From NCBI GenBank assembly GCA_029207755.1, contig JARCOQ010000003.1:88183994-88247993 (forward strand): a stretch of 64,000 bases of DNA. The letters run 5' to 3'. Of this stretch, positions 1 through 12,200 are shown piece by piece (the stretch's first letter is position 1; every line of letters starts with the position of its first letter). The notes below the pieces were generated by a model that worked only from the letters and a program-made list of their open reading frames with translations, was not told the DNA's origin and did no database searches. The translations under genes were made by a program, and so were the position numbers. Origin of the DNA: Chamaea fasciata. Taxonomy: Eukaryota > Chordata > Aves > Passeriformes > Sylviidae.

Positions 1-1431
1 TGGCAAGGACCTACACATGATGGCAAGTAATTATTGCATCGGTTTATATTTCGTTTTGATACAACAGGACATACTTGTGGTGGAAGAGAAATATTGGAAA
101 CTTTTATACTGTATTAGCAAGTCCTTCCTTTTTTTAGTTCTACCAGGTTTGACATGTCACAATCACTTATGTTGTATAATCTGACATACTGACATAATGA
201 GAACTGATATGTCACCTTAATGATAGGCTTATTTTGAAAAATGTAAAGTGGATCATATTATCAGAGCTAGGATTACTCTGGCTTTCAGCCACATGCCCTT
301 TCCAATTAAGATTGTAGTCAAGCTGTGCTAAACATACATGTGTGAATATGGTCAGTCATATCACATACTTTTGTAATTAAAACAACATCACAGTTTTATG
401 AAGAAATTTTTCAGAGCTTAGAAGTAAAGGCAGACAAGTAGTAAGGAATGTAGAAAAGCATACAGAAATTTTTATAAGTACTTATGGTACTTATAATAAT
501 AGATTATAATAGATTTGCAGTAGCTTTTAAAAACCATTTTATGGGTTTTTAATAGCAAAAATACAATATAATATTAAAAAAATATTAAAATGACTGACAA
601 GTCATTTCAAATCTATCAGGATCAACCATTCACTCCAAAAGACTCCAAGGTTATATAAAATCTTTGGTTTATTTACCCACACAGAACATTATTATCATTC
701 ATTGTGGAGAGCACAGACACACTTACAGTGAGTGCATGGCTATTTATAGAATGCATTTGTCATTGTTTCTTTGTGCTATGCTGTTATCAACATGGTAGAA
801 ATGCAGCAAATTATTGCAATTACTATTATGTTACAGCTATGACATTTGAAATGAACACAAATTTTGGAAAGCATTTTATTCAACCCTTTTGCTGAAATCT
901 TTTAAAAATCTTTACTGTCAGCCTGTGACCTTGCAGAAGATGATTGACTCTCTGAGAAATAAAAGGCTCACATTTTCCCTGTCATACTGCTGAGCCCTTT
1001 CAAGTCCTATTACTGTCAGGAAAAGGCAAAGCCTTTTGGTATTTTCTATGTAATAGGTCCTACATGAAGACCTTTGTAGTTTAAGCTGTGCATTGTAAAC
1101 CAAGGAAAACTCCTTACTGGGTAAGAGATGTATGACTGTATCACTGGGATCAATTTTCTGACTGTTTTTCTCTGCCATTTTCAATTTACCATGAATTTAT
1201 GCATAACTAAACTTTGCTTTACTCCAGCTAACAATATTTATAACTGTTCAGTGCATGTTTTGCTTTTTTAAAACTAAAAGCTGGATTAGACATTGTAATT
1301 TAGCTGCTTATCCTTCAGTAACCAGAGAGTATTGAGGAATTTTGTTTTCATCAAAGAAAAAATATCTTCTCTCAGACTGAAACTATAAAGAACACAAGGT
1401 TATTATAAAGCTTTAAACATATAAACCCGTT
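1..1431. other. AT-rich unique DNA, no gene seen
   Basis: No open frame here exceeds about 90 codons and none resembles a known protein. I recognise no repeat family. Short A and T runs and ATATT-type words are scattered through it, as expected for AT-rich intergenic or intronic DNA. Confidence 0.6.
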
Positions 1432-1515
1432 GTGACCACCCATCCTTATGGGGAAGAAAGCACTTAAGATTCATAAGAAGAACAACAATGGAGGGTCCAC
1501 AAACACTCAGAAGGT

Positions 1516-1521
1516 TTTATT
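1516..1521 (-). terminator. AATAAA polyadenylation signal of the 1.4-2.6 kb LTR
   Basis: The plus strand reads TTTATT, which is AATAAA on the minus strand. It lies about 85 bases before the proposed LTR 3' end. Isolated AATAAA words are common in AT-rich DNA, so the support comes from its position relative to the TATA-like box. Confidence 0.35.
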
Positions 1522-1798
1522 AGTAAATTGCAAACTTGGCATAGAAATTGGGATATTAGTTCCTGACCTACTATCTAAGAACACAACAGTGAGTTTTGCA
1601 TTAAATGCTGGGGCGAAATGAAGAGAAAAACTAGACACGAATTAAAGAAATAAAAAGGTAAAGAAAGAGGAAAAGAGTGAGAAAAATAGATCACCAGTCC
1701 TGGCTCCAGCATTCTTCCAGCTGATAAACATCAATCCAGCTGCACTGATTCAACTGATGAGATGTCTTGAGGGGCATCACCCAGGTTTGGGAGGGTAT

Positions 1799-1805
1799 CT
1801 TTATA
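1799..1805 (-). promoter_or_regulatory. TATA-like box of the 1.4-2.6 kb LTR
   Basis: On the minus strand the sequence reads TATAAAG, preceded by GTACG. It lies about 280 bases upstream of an AATAAA in the same orientation, the spacing expected between an LTR promoter and its polyadenylation signal. Activity is not implied. Confidence 0.35.
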
Positions 1806-2640
1806 CGTACAGGATGCTCCACCCCAAAGACAGGCTTGTCATTTTCTATGTAAATTAGTTATCATTCACAGTCTATTCTTTCAGACCTTTCTGGAAATGG
1901 CTTTGGGGACCTTTGGTGGTCTTAATCCCACACGCTATAACCCATTCCCACTTCTTGGCCTCATTCCTGCATTGCACTGTGTTGAGGTTCTTTATCATAG
2001 AAAAGTGCTGCCCTACCTTCACCTGGCCTCCTTTCTCCAGCCAAATCTTGCTTCTCATAGCATGTTAATTCCACTAGTCCCTGGAAGAGTTACCAACAAC
2101 TCGTCTGTTATTTCTAACAGTACTTGTTTGTCTCCACAGCCATCTGGTTATTGATGTTTGAGACATACACACTATCCCCTTATCTTCTGGGATTTGAGAG
2201 CTCTGAGGGTCTCTCTTTGAACAGCTGTTGTAGGGTTGCAAAAGAGTGGGCTTTAGTTAAAGAAATTTTCAGTCCTGGTCACCATTCAAGATATTCTTTG
2301 AAGGTTCAATAGTAAATAAACTATTCAATTTGGCTTGCTATTCAGAAACAAAAAAAATTAGTTTCCAAGGCTGTTCGTTAGAAACCAGGTGCCCGTTTGA
2401 CACTTTTTGGATCCTGGAAACAATGTTTTTGATAATCACAAGATGGGCTTACTCCAGGTGCTTTTTTCCTCACTGTTGAGACCTCATGAACATTACTTAG
2501 ACCATAATGTGGCCCTGGGGGCAGGGATATGCACCACCACAATTCACCCTGTGACTAAAGCCAACTTCTCTGGGCCTCTACACCCATGAAATTTAAAATA
2601 TAAGTTCATAGTCCTCTGGTGGCGAAAAAAAGACCCAACA

Positions 2641-4292
2641 CATTTTTAGAAGAAGGCCTTTTCTTAAAAATAAAAAGAATTATGTCAAAATTTAGTAAAA
2701 CCATGCAGCAGAAAAAATTGCTGTTTTCAACCACAAGAAATTCTGGTCTGGAACTATTGCAGAAATAGGGAAACTAATACAACACTTTCTCCTGGCCTGC
2801 ATCACTCTTTCCCTGTGTCAAATTCATGCTGAAGAACTGAAGAGACACACAGCTTTGTCAGAAAGATTCATTTGCTGAACAATTATGTCAGGGATTTGAT
2901 CATATAGCTTTTCTGTTTCTCAATAAATATACTCTTAATTTTAAATTTGTTTTAAGCATCAGAGTGCCACTTGAAGTATTACAGGAAAATAAGAAAAATC
3001 TATATACATTGGAGAGATGTATTTCATTTTCTATTGCATGAGTCTGTAAAATATAAATGAGGTGCCTTCAAAAGTGGAGTGCAACAAGTAATTTCACAGC
3101 TTAATCTTGCCTGTTTCTTCCACTCTAACATTGGAAGAAAGAAATATATAGTACATTATTGGAAGTAAAGAATAAAACGTATTTGGAAAAAATCCACATT
3201 AATTTTGATTTCCTTTGCAGAATAACTTAATTTCACAGATTTTCAGCAACTCTGAAAGTGCTTGATCAGTACAAAACCAAGCAAAGTTAATTGATGATTT
3301 CAATTTCAAAGCACCTTTGATTAACTGAAGTCAGTGTGTAGGGAGGCAAACTGCTTCTCACTAATGACTCTTTTATCGTTTCTGTTACAAAATGCCTTTA
3401 ATTGACAGCACATATTTTCCAAACAGTCTGTATTATTAGATTAGAACTCTTGACGTTGTTCACATCTTGGGTACACGAGCAAAAATAATTAAGTTTAATA
3501 ATAATGGAAAAAACACTGTAATCTATCATACTACTACTGTAGCATAAGCTATGAAGTCTGAATGGATGCCACATTAAAAAAAGAATCCATTAAAATATGA
3601 CAATTACTTTAACCATAATAAAATTTCAGCTTCTGTTCAAATGACTATGAACCACAGTCCTCTCATTCAATATTGTTGGGGTCTTCTGATTTCAAGTTTA
3701 CCTAAACCTGTATTTAAGGTGGCTAGTGTTGCACATTAGCTTTAGAAATCACATAGAACACTGTAGCCCTGACTGAAACAAATCTTCAGGACTCTTCAAT
3801 TTAAAGTTCCTCCATTTTCTCTCCTATTGCCTCAGTGTATCACAGTATTCGGTATGAGGCGAACTATTTTTCCGAACTTGTTGTTCATTTACTGGCAGCT
3901 TCCTAAGGCAAGCACAGTGTGATTCTTTTTGTTTGGACACCGTTTTTTGCATTCTTATGGATATCTTTCTGGAGAAAATCTTCTCATTTTTCAGGCTTTA
4001 GAAACAGGTTTGAAGAGAAAATAGGGAGCTCTGAACATGTGGAATATTTGTGTGTGTCCTGTGAAAGGTATGGTTCAACAAACAAACATCTCCCTTATCC
4101 ACAGTTAAAATGGATAGCTATTGTAACAAGAGATAAATGCATCACCTAAATGTTGTTTCAGCCCAGGAGATGCATGCATCAATGTCGTGTTTCTTTCATC
4201 TTTTTCCATATGGTAGAAGATAACATGCCCTTGTAGACGTGCTTCCATTAAAGGCTCATTATGGCAAATTTGTGAGATCATTGATAATTCAT
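2641..4292. other. Unique DNA; one candidate conserved non-coding stretch
   Basis: No gene or repeat is recognised. The part around 3190-3450 is less repetitive than its surroundings and holds several factor-binding-like words, such as CTTTGATTAA (TCF/LEF-like) and TTTAATTGACAG (homeodomain next to a TALE-type TGACAG core). This suggests, but does not show, a conserved non-coding element. Confidence 0.4.
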
Positions 4293-5080
4293 GTATGAAG
4301 AGACCTCAGGAAGTCTCCTGTCCAACCTCTCAAAGCAGGGTCAGCTAAGGAGTCGAGCTAATTTGCTTAGAATGTTTTGCCGTTAGGTCTTGAAAACCTC
4401 CAAGAGTGGAGACTCAATAACTGTGTGTAGCCTGCTCCTCTATTGTGCTTTCCTCATAGGGAAAAGGTTTTTCTCTGTGACCAGCCTAAATCTCTCTGAT
4501 TTAAAGTTATCCTAGCTGACCCACAGCCTTCCACATGCACCAAGAACAGTCTAGACCTGTGTTCTTTATAATCCTGTAGAACTGGCTGGGCTGCTGTTAA
4601 ACCCCTCTGAAGTCGAACCTTCACCAGGCTGAGTAAGCCAGACTCTGTCAGTCTTCACAGCTGTTCCAAGCACTGAGCTCTTGGTGGCTTCTGCTAAACC
4701 AGTTCCAGTTCATCAGTGTCTGTCCCATGCTGGGGGACCCAAAACTGTGAATAATCCCTTCCTTCACTCACTGACCATGGTCTTGTTAGTACACCTCCAA
4801 ACACTGTTGGCAGTTCAGCTTGCTGCCTACCAGGACCCTCAGGGCCTTTCCTATAGAGTTGGTTCCCAGCTGTTCAGCCCCAGCAGGGATTCTTGCTAGG
4901 ATCTCCTTCTTCACACACGCAGGATTTTGCATTTGCTTTCACTGAATGCCATAAAGCTAAACCTAGACCCATAGTTTTGACCTGTCTAGATCCCTCTGAA
5001 TTATCTAAATAAGTGAATTGCCCCATCCAGGTCACTGATGATGTTAAACTAGTCGCACAGCAGACCCCCTGTGTTTGCTG
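4293..5080 (-). mobile_element. CR1 LINE, 5'-truncated 3' half
   Basis: The plus strand begins with the complement of the CR1 3' end (AGACCTCAGGAAGTCTCCTG, then GTCCAACCTC) and continues through the complement of the 3' UTR and the C-terminal part of the ORF2 reverse-transcriptase region. A landmark near 4920-4940 is TTTTGCATTTG, opposite the CR1 codons around KCKVLHLG. The copy stops near 5080, consistent with the usual CR1 5' truncation. Many substitutions and indels break the reading frame, so it is an old, dead copy. The 73-codon plus-strand frame at 4681-4899 is its antisense shadow. An LTR begins about 17 bases further on. Confidence 0.85.
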
Positions 5081-5096
5081 CAGAGGGTTGACCTTG

Positions 5097-5668
5097 TCTG
5101 GACATCAGGAACCCACCAGGAAGCTGTATGACTCTGCCTTCTCAGCTGGATAGAGGAGAGAAAATAAAACAGGAAATAGCTTGAAGGTTGAGGTAAGGCC
5201 ATTTACAATCAAAAGCAAAAGATTACATATGCACAAGCCAAGAAAAAAACCAAAAATTTTAGCCCCTACTTCTCATCAGCAGATGATATCCAGCTACATC
5301 CCAAGAAGCAGGCCTTCAGCATGCGTTACAGTTGCTCTGGAAGGCAAACATTGTAAATAAAGAACACTCCCCCTTTCTTCTCCTTTCTTTATCTTTTATA
5401 TCTGAGCAGCTGTCACATGGTATGGAATATCCATTTGGTCAGTTTGGGTCAGCTGTCCTCGTCCTGTCCCCTCCCAAGATCCTGCCCACCCCCAGCCCAC
5501 TGTTGGTGGTGGAATGATGGACAGACAGCGCTGACACTGCCAGGACTGCCCAGCAGTACCCAGAACACTGGAATGTTACCAACACCTTTCCAGCCACCAA
5601 TGCAGAGCACTGCACTCTGAGGGCTGCTGTGGAAAAATGAACTTCTCCTCAGCCAAACCCAGTACATT
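5097..5668 (-). mobile_element. Solo LTR, avian ERV (family A, copy 1)
   Basis: On the minus strand the element starts TGTACTGGGTTTGGCTGAGG at 5668, the terminus of a widespread avian LTR whose usual start is TGTGCTGGTTTTGGCTGGGA. Other landmarks, given on the plus strand, are ATGGTATGGAATATCC near 5418 and TTGGTCAGTTTGGGTCAGCT near 5434. They recur in copy 2 and, in reverse complement, in copy 3. A TATA-like box lies at 5394-5400. The 3' end near 5097 is diverged. No internal retroviral sequence adjoins it, so recombination to a solo LTR is inferred. Assignment to a named ERV family needs a repeat library. Confidence 0.85.
5394..5400 (-). promoter_or_regulatory. TATA-like box of LTR copy 1
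   Basis: The minus strand reads TATAAAA at the same relative place, just downstream of the shared GACC/CATATGG-type block, as the TATATAAA in LTR copy 2. It is presumably the relic of the LTR promoter. Confidence 0.45.
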
Positions 5669-8600
5669 TAGATTCTGTCCACACAAATTTTTAGGTTCAG
5701 TTACACAAATTAGTCACAATAAAGGAAAGAGAAAATAGTAAGGAAAATGGGTTATCTAAGTAAGGATGAAAGTTATCTTCTGTAATTACGGTAGACTAAT
5801 AGCTGTGGCTAGGTTAAAAATTTATTTGCATTCCCTCTACAGTCAACCGACAGATATAGACACTTCCTGAGTATGATTAACATGACTCACTAATCTCTTT
5901 CAGGAGGTTTTTCATTCAGCCAGTTTTCCACACTGGCAACACGTGAAACAAAAATTCCAGTTTATCTAGGATGCTCAGGTTTTTGAATGGCCTGTGTGAG
6001 AGAGAATTCATGTCACAGTGATTTTCAAGGTTGTCACAGGATTTGTTGGAAGGCAGTGGAGTGGCCAGGAGGAAGGATGGCTGGCTGACCATGTACGGTA
6101 GGTGGCACCACTTATACATAAGAACAGAAATCTGCAGTTTCTTGGTAAATATCTCTGTCAGAAGAAGCCAAGATGCTCCCAGGCCGTACAACTTGGCAAC
6201 AGAAAGCATGCTAAAGGTCAAATAAATTTTGGATGTACAGGTCGTGAGAGTATGATGAGATGCCGACAATGGAGCATCAATCATCATGCTGAAGACCAAA
6301 ATCTGGGTCAAGTCCAATTATCTGCAGTGGGTAAGAGGCTACAAGCTCTGAGAAGCTTGGAGAACCTTTATTTTCTTGGAGTTTCAGGATAAGTAGACAT
6401 GTTTTCTGTCCAGTTTAAAAGTAATGGACAAATAAGGAGAAGATCCCTGTAGTACTTTGAGGCATTTTGTGGAAAAATCTGCATGGTTACATGCTGACCA
6501 ACAAATATCAAACCCAGAGACAAGTTTTATTAATGACAAAGAAACATGAACAACAAACAGGACAGGACAAAGAAAACTCTAATTTTTGCTGGAAAATAAG
6601 GCAGAGTATATGTGCTGCTTCTGTAAAAGATGGTACTTCTTAAACATAACGGTGACGGAATTTTTTCAAAGTAAAATAAGCAGTTATTACAGATATTTCT
6701 TTTTTTCTGGTAGCAGTGGTAAGCTTTTCCAGTGTGAAATCTTTTGCCATTCAAATACTATTTCTTGAAAAAAACTTCGTGTTCCATAGTGAGGAAGTCC
6801 ACTTGCAGAATCAAGCTTAATTAGGACAAGAAATAAAATTCTATCTTACTGGTAATGAATATGATCTATGGCATCAGGGTTGGTTGTTTGGGTTTTTTTT
6901 TTTTTCAGTTGTAGTGCTATCAACACATTGTAAAAAAGTTGCTGTTATTTCAGTACAACAGATTCTCAGCTAAAAGAACTAAACAGTCTTGTTTAGTCAT
7001 TATGATAATTATAGCTGTTTCTTCTTCTGTACTGGAGAAACTTAGGATAGCAATAAATTAGGATAGTTAAGTGCTGAGGAAAAAGAGCTTGCAATCTAAA
7101 TGGGAAGCTTCCCCTTTTCAGGTTCAGTGAAGGACTGGATACTAGCATTTTTGTGGCAAAGGTATTAACTGTGTTGAAGAACAAAATAATGACATTCTGC
7201 ACTCTCTCAAGTACACTCAGTTCACAATTTTCTGAGTTCATTTAAAGCAAATGTATTCTCAATTCATATGAGAGCAAGACCTCAGGGACATAAATTTTTG
7301 ATGGTGATACAGAAATCTTGAAGGGCGGAGTATACAAAAGGCTGTGCATCCTTCCCTGTAGTCTGCAGTCAAGGGAGGCAGGCTGAAATCTTTTATTGTG
7401 TAGCAGAAACACACGGCTGGAATCTTGCACAAGGTTTCAGGAAGAAAATAAACTCAACTGTGCTGACCCAGGCCAGCTGCAGATTGCAAAGAGGAGCTTC
7501 ATGTTCAAGAAATACATCTTTCTTTATCTCGTAGTTTTATTCAGAAGCTTTCTAAAAGTAATTTAGTGAAGCTCTGAAGTATGACAAATTACTAGAAACC
7601 TTTTGAAATCACCGCTCAAAGACTTCAGGTACAGGTCCTCTGATTCATTTAGGTGTCTAGTTCCTCTAGTAGTTGGTGGGAAACAGGAACCAAAATAAAA
7701 GGCTACAGTCCTAAACAGCTTTGTATATCTGAGCCACATGCACTTACACTCACCAAAGAAATTCAGCAAAGCTTTTTTGTATTAAGAAGGATTACAGTTC
7801 TGCAGCTATGCAAACGGATGCAGACAGTCCATCTGCTATTGTGCTTTGCTACAAATATGATAAAAGCCTTTGTAGTGACTTCAGATTATGAAAATATTAA
7901 GAACAATTATATTCCATGGTTTGCATGTTATTGTTACTTTTGACATTTGTCAAGGATAATATCCCAGGACTCGACTTTTGCTAGTCCAATCTTCCTCAAA
8001 TCTGCATGAATTATTTGCACTAATTCTAAAATGTTGACATCTAACTGAAAACAGTATGTTTGAGACAAACTAAATATAGAAAGGAAATAAATCTGAAAAT
8101 ACTGAAGAGGAATAGACAAATAAGGATGTATAAAGTGATGCAGGATTAGACTTTAAATGTAGGTTGTCATATTTAAGGCTCGTCTGAGGTAAGGTTCTGT
8201 GAAATTAATTATATTTAAAGTGTTCAGACTAGCAACATTTCTTTTCAGACGCATGTTTTACAGTTCAAATTTAGTTTTTCATTTTTCAAATTTAGTCAAA
8301 GAATAATCACTACAACATTACCACAGTCAAAGCAAAATTTAGCTATTTAATATGCTTAGGACCCACAGAAAATACAATTTTTTTTGTATATCCTATCTTT
8401 CCTTTAAAAAGTAAATTAGCTATTCAATTCCATCACTTTTTCTTCAAAGAAAATCACGAAGATGTTCACATAGTAAGTTCCCAATCTGAAAGCAAAGACC
8501 TTATTGGAGCACTTACTAATATTAATAGAAATATCTGTCAAACTTCATCTTTGTTCCCTTTAATTGCCTGAATTATCAAAATTTGAAGATAATTTGCTTC

Positions 8601-8856
8601 CTATGTACTTAAAATACCTTCTCACAGTTCCCTTCTTGGTTTTGATGTTTCATTTTTGATATTTTTACTCCTCAATTCTGTATTCAATTGTGTTATAGGA
8701 AGATGTAACCAAGCACAGTCAACTCATACCTGTGAATTCCCTGTGAAATCTTCCACCTGTGAACTTCCTCGTATATGTTCATGGGCTGTAAATGACAATC
8801 TTAATTGCAAGAGAAGAAGGAAACCCAACTCACATTGCCCACATTGTCTTAATTAT
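5669..8856. other. Unique AT-rich DNA, no gene supported
   Basis: No repeat family is recognised. The longest frame is 133 codons on the minus strand at 5916-6317. It has hydrophobic runs but no motif I know, no matching exon structure and no neighbouring gene signals, so I do not annotate it as a gene. A T run lies near 6893-6905. Confidence 0.5.
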
Positions 8857-9260
8857 GGTTTAACCCCAGCCCACAACTCAGCCTCATGCAGCAGCCCTCT
8901 GACTCCCCCACCAGCAGGATAAGGGAGAGAATCTGAAGGCAAAAATTAGAAAACGCATGGGTTGAGATAAAGACAGTTTCATAGGCAAAGCAAAAGTCAT
9001 ACACACAAGCAAAGAAACACAAGGAATTAATTCATCACTTCCCATGGGTGGACAGGTGCTCAGCCATCCCCAGGGAAGCAGAGCTCCATCATGTGTCATG
9101 GTTATGTGGGAAGATAAACACCATAACTCTGACTGTCTGCCCCTTCCTCCTTCTTCCCCCCATTTATATACTGAGCATGATGCCATATGGTATGGAAAAT
9201 CCCTTTGGTCAGTTGGGGTCAGCTCCCAGCTGCATCTCTTCCCAAAACTAGCTCAGTCTT
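8857..9260 (-). mobile_element. Solo LTR, avian ERV (family A, copy 2), one end diverged
   Basis: The plus strand begins ATGGTTTAACCCCAGCCCAC, the complement of the family A LTR 3' end, and then follows the family closely. Landmarks are GGTTGAGATAAAGACAGTTT near 8959, AAGCAAAGAAACACAAGGAA near 9008 and TATGGTATGGAAAATCCCTT near 9187. A TATA-like box is at 9163-9170 on the minus strand. After about 9255 the similarity fades, so the LTR 5' end (high coordinates) is lost or strongly diverged, perhaps extending to about 9330. Its closer match to the family suggests it is younger than copy 1, by eye only. Confidence 0.88.
9163..9170 (-). promoter_or_regulatory. TATA-like box of LTR copy 2
   Basis: The minus strand reads TATATAAA, directly followed by ATGGGGG, at the core-promoter position shared by this LTR family. 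Confidence 0.5.
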
Positions 9261-12200
9261 AGACCTTTTTCTTTGAAAATCATCCTGGCACAGACTTGTA
9301 GTGTTAAGTGTTAAGCAAAACATTCCAAACACCCACACATAAATTTACAATTTACTCTGGGTTGCCCCCCACCCCCACCCAGGAAGTATTTAGGAAAACA
9401 GGCTGTTAGAAAGCAACCCCCTAGATTTTATCTCAGAAAATCTGTCTCATTGTATTTGTCTTTACATAAACTACTGGAAAACCCAGATAGCCCAATGCTC
9501 AAGTTTGAATAGAAGACAAAACAGTAATACTTCATTCTTGTGAAACCCCTATTCAATTTTTTTTAACAAAAGAAGGCAGATCACTGCTTTGATAAGATAC
9601 CCAAAATTGAATACTTCCCAGTATTCATACTATAACGGGATTTCCAGGCTTCTCTGACCTGTGTGAAAAAAAAGATTGCCAAGAGCAGAACTATCATTAT
9701 CACATTCTGGAGCATCTGATCTGAAATTGTCATCAGAAATGTCAAAGCTGCTTCAATTTAAAAGACCTGGCAAAAAAGTACAAACCAGTGCAGTTCCATT
9801 TCTCATACTTGTTGTTGTCGCTAGTGTTATCTGCAGCAAACTGTGGGGTGGAAAGAGGTGAAGAAGCTGTTTTATCTTTGTCACTTTGTTCTGCCCACAT
9901 TCATTTGATTGTCATGGCATCATTTTGTCAGTGACTGACTTGTAACCCAAAGGCATCAAGTTTAGTCATTCAAATAAGTAATTTAGGAAATAGTCAGCAA
10001 AAAAGTCCAGTTATAATTTGACATCTGCTCAATTCCTGCTGTCAGTGAAATGGCCCAAGAAAGGTCTCAATGATAAACTAAAATAAAGAATTGCTGATTC
10101 GTACAGAAACATCCCAAAACCACAGAGATCTGAAGGAATGAGAGAAACTGGGAACTGAATATTCTCAGACTGTGTAGATTTGAGGATAAGGAAGACATGC
10201 CTGAACCAGCAAAAAGAATAATCCCCCACCCCCAAAGAAAAACCCCAAACCCACCAAAACCTACAAACAAACCAAACAAACAACAACAAAAGAAACAAAC
10301 AAACAAACAAACCCTCTAAAAACCCAACCAAACCTCAAGAATTTCAGTGTGGCAAAACAAGTTGGTTTTGTTTCTTAAATTTCTATAAACTAGGGCCTCA
10401 AATGAAGTGATGCTTTTTACCTTCTGGTCATAAACTTCTGGATGTAACTCAGGAACAGCCAGACATGATAGGTCAAATGGAATGAAACTTGACATATTGA
10501 TGGGATGTCATGAAGCTACTTTACTAAAATATCTCTCTGCTTCTTCCTTCTGTTCACTCTCTTCACGCTGGGTATCTCTTCTTTTTGTCACATATCTCTG
10601 TCTTCACAGCTTTTCCCTTTAAACTGAATAGATAACACTCGTAACCAAAAATAATAAACCATGTTTTCCATCACAGGAGCTATCAGTGTTTGACTCTCCT
10701 TTTGACTCTGTTGTTATCTCCAAAGAATTGACACTAAACACAATCTCATTACAGTTACTGATGAGCTAAGGAATATGACTATGTGTTCAAGATCACCACT
10801 TTGGTTTTACCAGATATTTCCACTGTAGGCATCCAAGGACTAAATTTGTACACAAGAATTCTTAATGTATCTCTGAGTCACTGCTTGTCAAAAATTTCCC
10901 ATCTGATGTTGTAGCTTTTGTGCTTGGTTCCTTAAACATAGCTAGGTTGCAAGCAACAGACAAATAGCACCATTTTGCACACTCTGAACTCCTTTTTTCA
11001 CCAGCAGCAAGAAATAGACATTTCTTTCTGTCTTCAGAGTTAGGTCTAGAGACATGTTATGAACATTTTTATGTACAGTTGTGCTTACCTAAAGTGATTT
11101 CAATGATAAGAGCTTCCGTTAATTTGGAAACAATTCCAGGTGAGCTACACTTCCTTCATCACATATTTACTAATGCTATAAAGCAGCAGGGATCCATACT
11201 TAATTTCTGCAGCTGTTTAGGGTTTCTTTTTTAGCTTTATAAAATATAAACAATTTCTAGTATGATCTGCTTGCAAATTCTCAATGTATTGTTTCTTTGG
11301 GGCCCATAAAGAATATATTTATTTAAACCAGAAAATTTATTTTATATTTTTATTCTTTGAAAATTCTCATTGTAGCCTCAGAATTCTTTTTATTATTTGC
11401 CTTATGTTTTTCTTTTAAAAATGTAAATATAGTAACATTATAGTCTTGTGTTTTGAATTCTGTTTAGTTAAACATTTTTACTCAACTTTTTTATTAGAAT
11501 TCCTTCTTTTCAGTGGCAAAAAAAGAGTTCAAAAATAAAGATAATGAAAAAATTTCCTGGAAAATTCAATGTCAGACCATTGATTTGTATTTTTTTATAT
11601 AATTGTCCTTTTACACAGTTTCCAGGAAAAAAAATCAAGCAGAAAAGAACCCCAACAGCAGCAATAACAAAAACCCACCAAAACTTATGAAGCTGACAGT
11701 CTAGAAATCATTGTACTGATTACCACAACTTGAGCGTGTCGTAAGTTTTTTGAGACAGTCATGCTGGTCAAAATGCTGCCAGGAACCACATTAGCATATT
11801 TAAAACACAGATAATCACCTGCTTATGACTGGAGCACTGACGATTTTGCTGCTACAGAAACAGTTTGGTAATCAGCAGTCTGCTGGCATGTGGTATCCAG
11901 AGCATTCTGTGCTGTGCAGTATAGGTCCTGTTACTTTCAATTAAACAAATTATTTCGATCCTCGAACAACTTTAGTATCTTATCAGAGATTTCCAAGATG
12001 TATGAAGGGGTTTTCATGCAGACTTCAGACCTCTCTGCTTTAAAAGATGGTAAATTTTCCGTTGATGTGTCCTTGTATAGGTCCATTTATTTCTTCTTTG
12101 TATAGAACGAGACATGTTATAAGGCAGAGCACCATTTCCTGAAGTTTGGCAGCTCTGATTTCATAGAAGATCTATGATGATTTTGTAGAACTAGATATGT

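Larger units (their letters stand above)
1432..2640 (-). mobile_element. Possible long solo LTR of an endogenous retrovirus
   Basis: Read on the minus strand, this block starts TGTTGGGTC near 2640 and ends GGTCACA near 1432, giving the TG...CA termini of a retroviral LTR. The internal layout also fits an LTR: a TATA-like box TATAAAG around 1799-1805, then about 280 bases downstream an AATAAA signal at 1516-1521, less than 100 bases before the 3' end. The sequence around 2400-2640 resembles avian ERV LTR sequence as I remember it. No retroviral gene lies on either side, so it would be a solo LTR. I see no clear target-site duplication, so the exact ends and the family are uncertain. Open frames inside it are incidental. 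Confidence 0.5.

Noticed and set aside
5916..6317. 133-codon minus-strand open frame with hydrophobic stretches
   Set aside because: I recognise no family or motif, there are no supporting promoter or splice features, and frames of this size occur by chance in 64 kb. A protein search could reverse this.
5669..8856. Interior of a provirus between two minus-strand LTRs
   Set aside because: No gag, pol or env-like reading frame or primer binding site is visible, and the two LTRs are more different than a provirus pair should be.
9365..9380. Three C runs (6, 5 and 3) as a possible G-quadruplex
   Set aside because: Only three separated G runs exist on the minus strand; four are needed for a canonical intramolecular structure.
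10029..10331. Phe/Gly/Val-rich minus-strand frames resembling membrane segments
   Set aside because: They are translations of the G/T strand of the A/C low-complexity tract.
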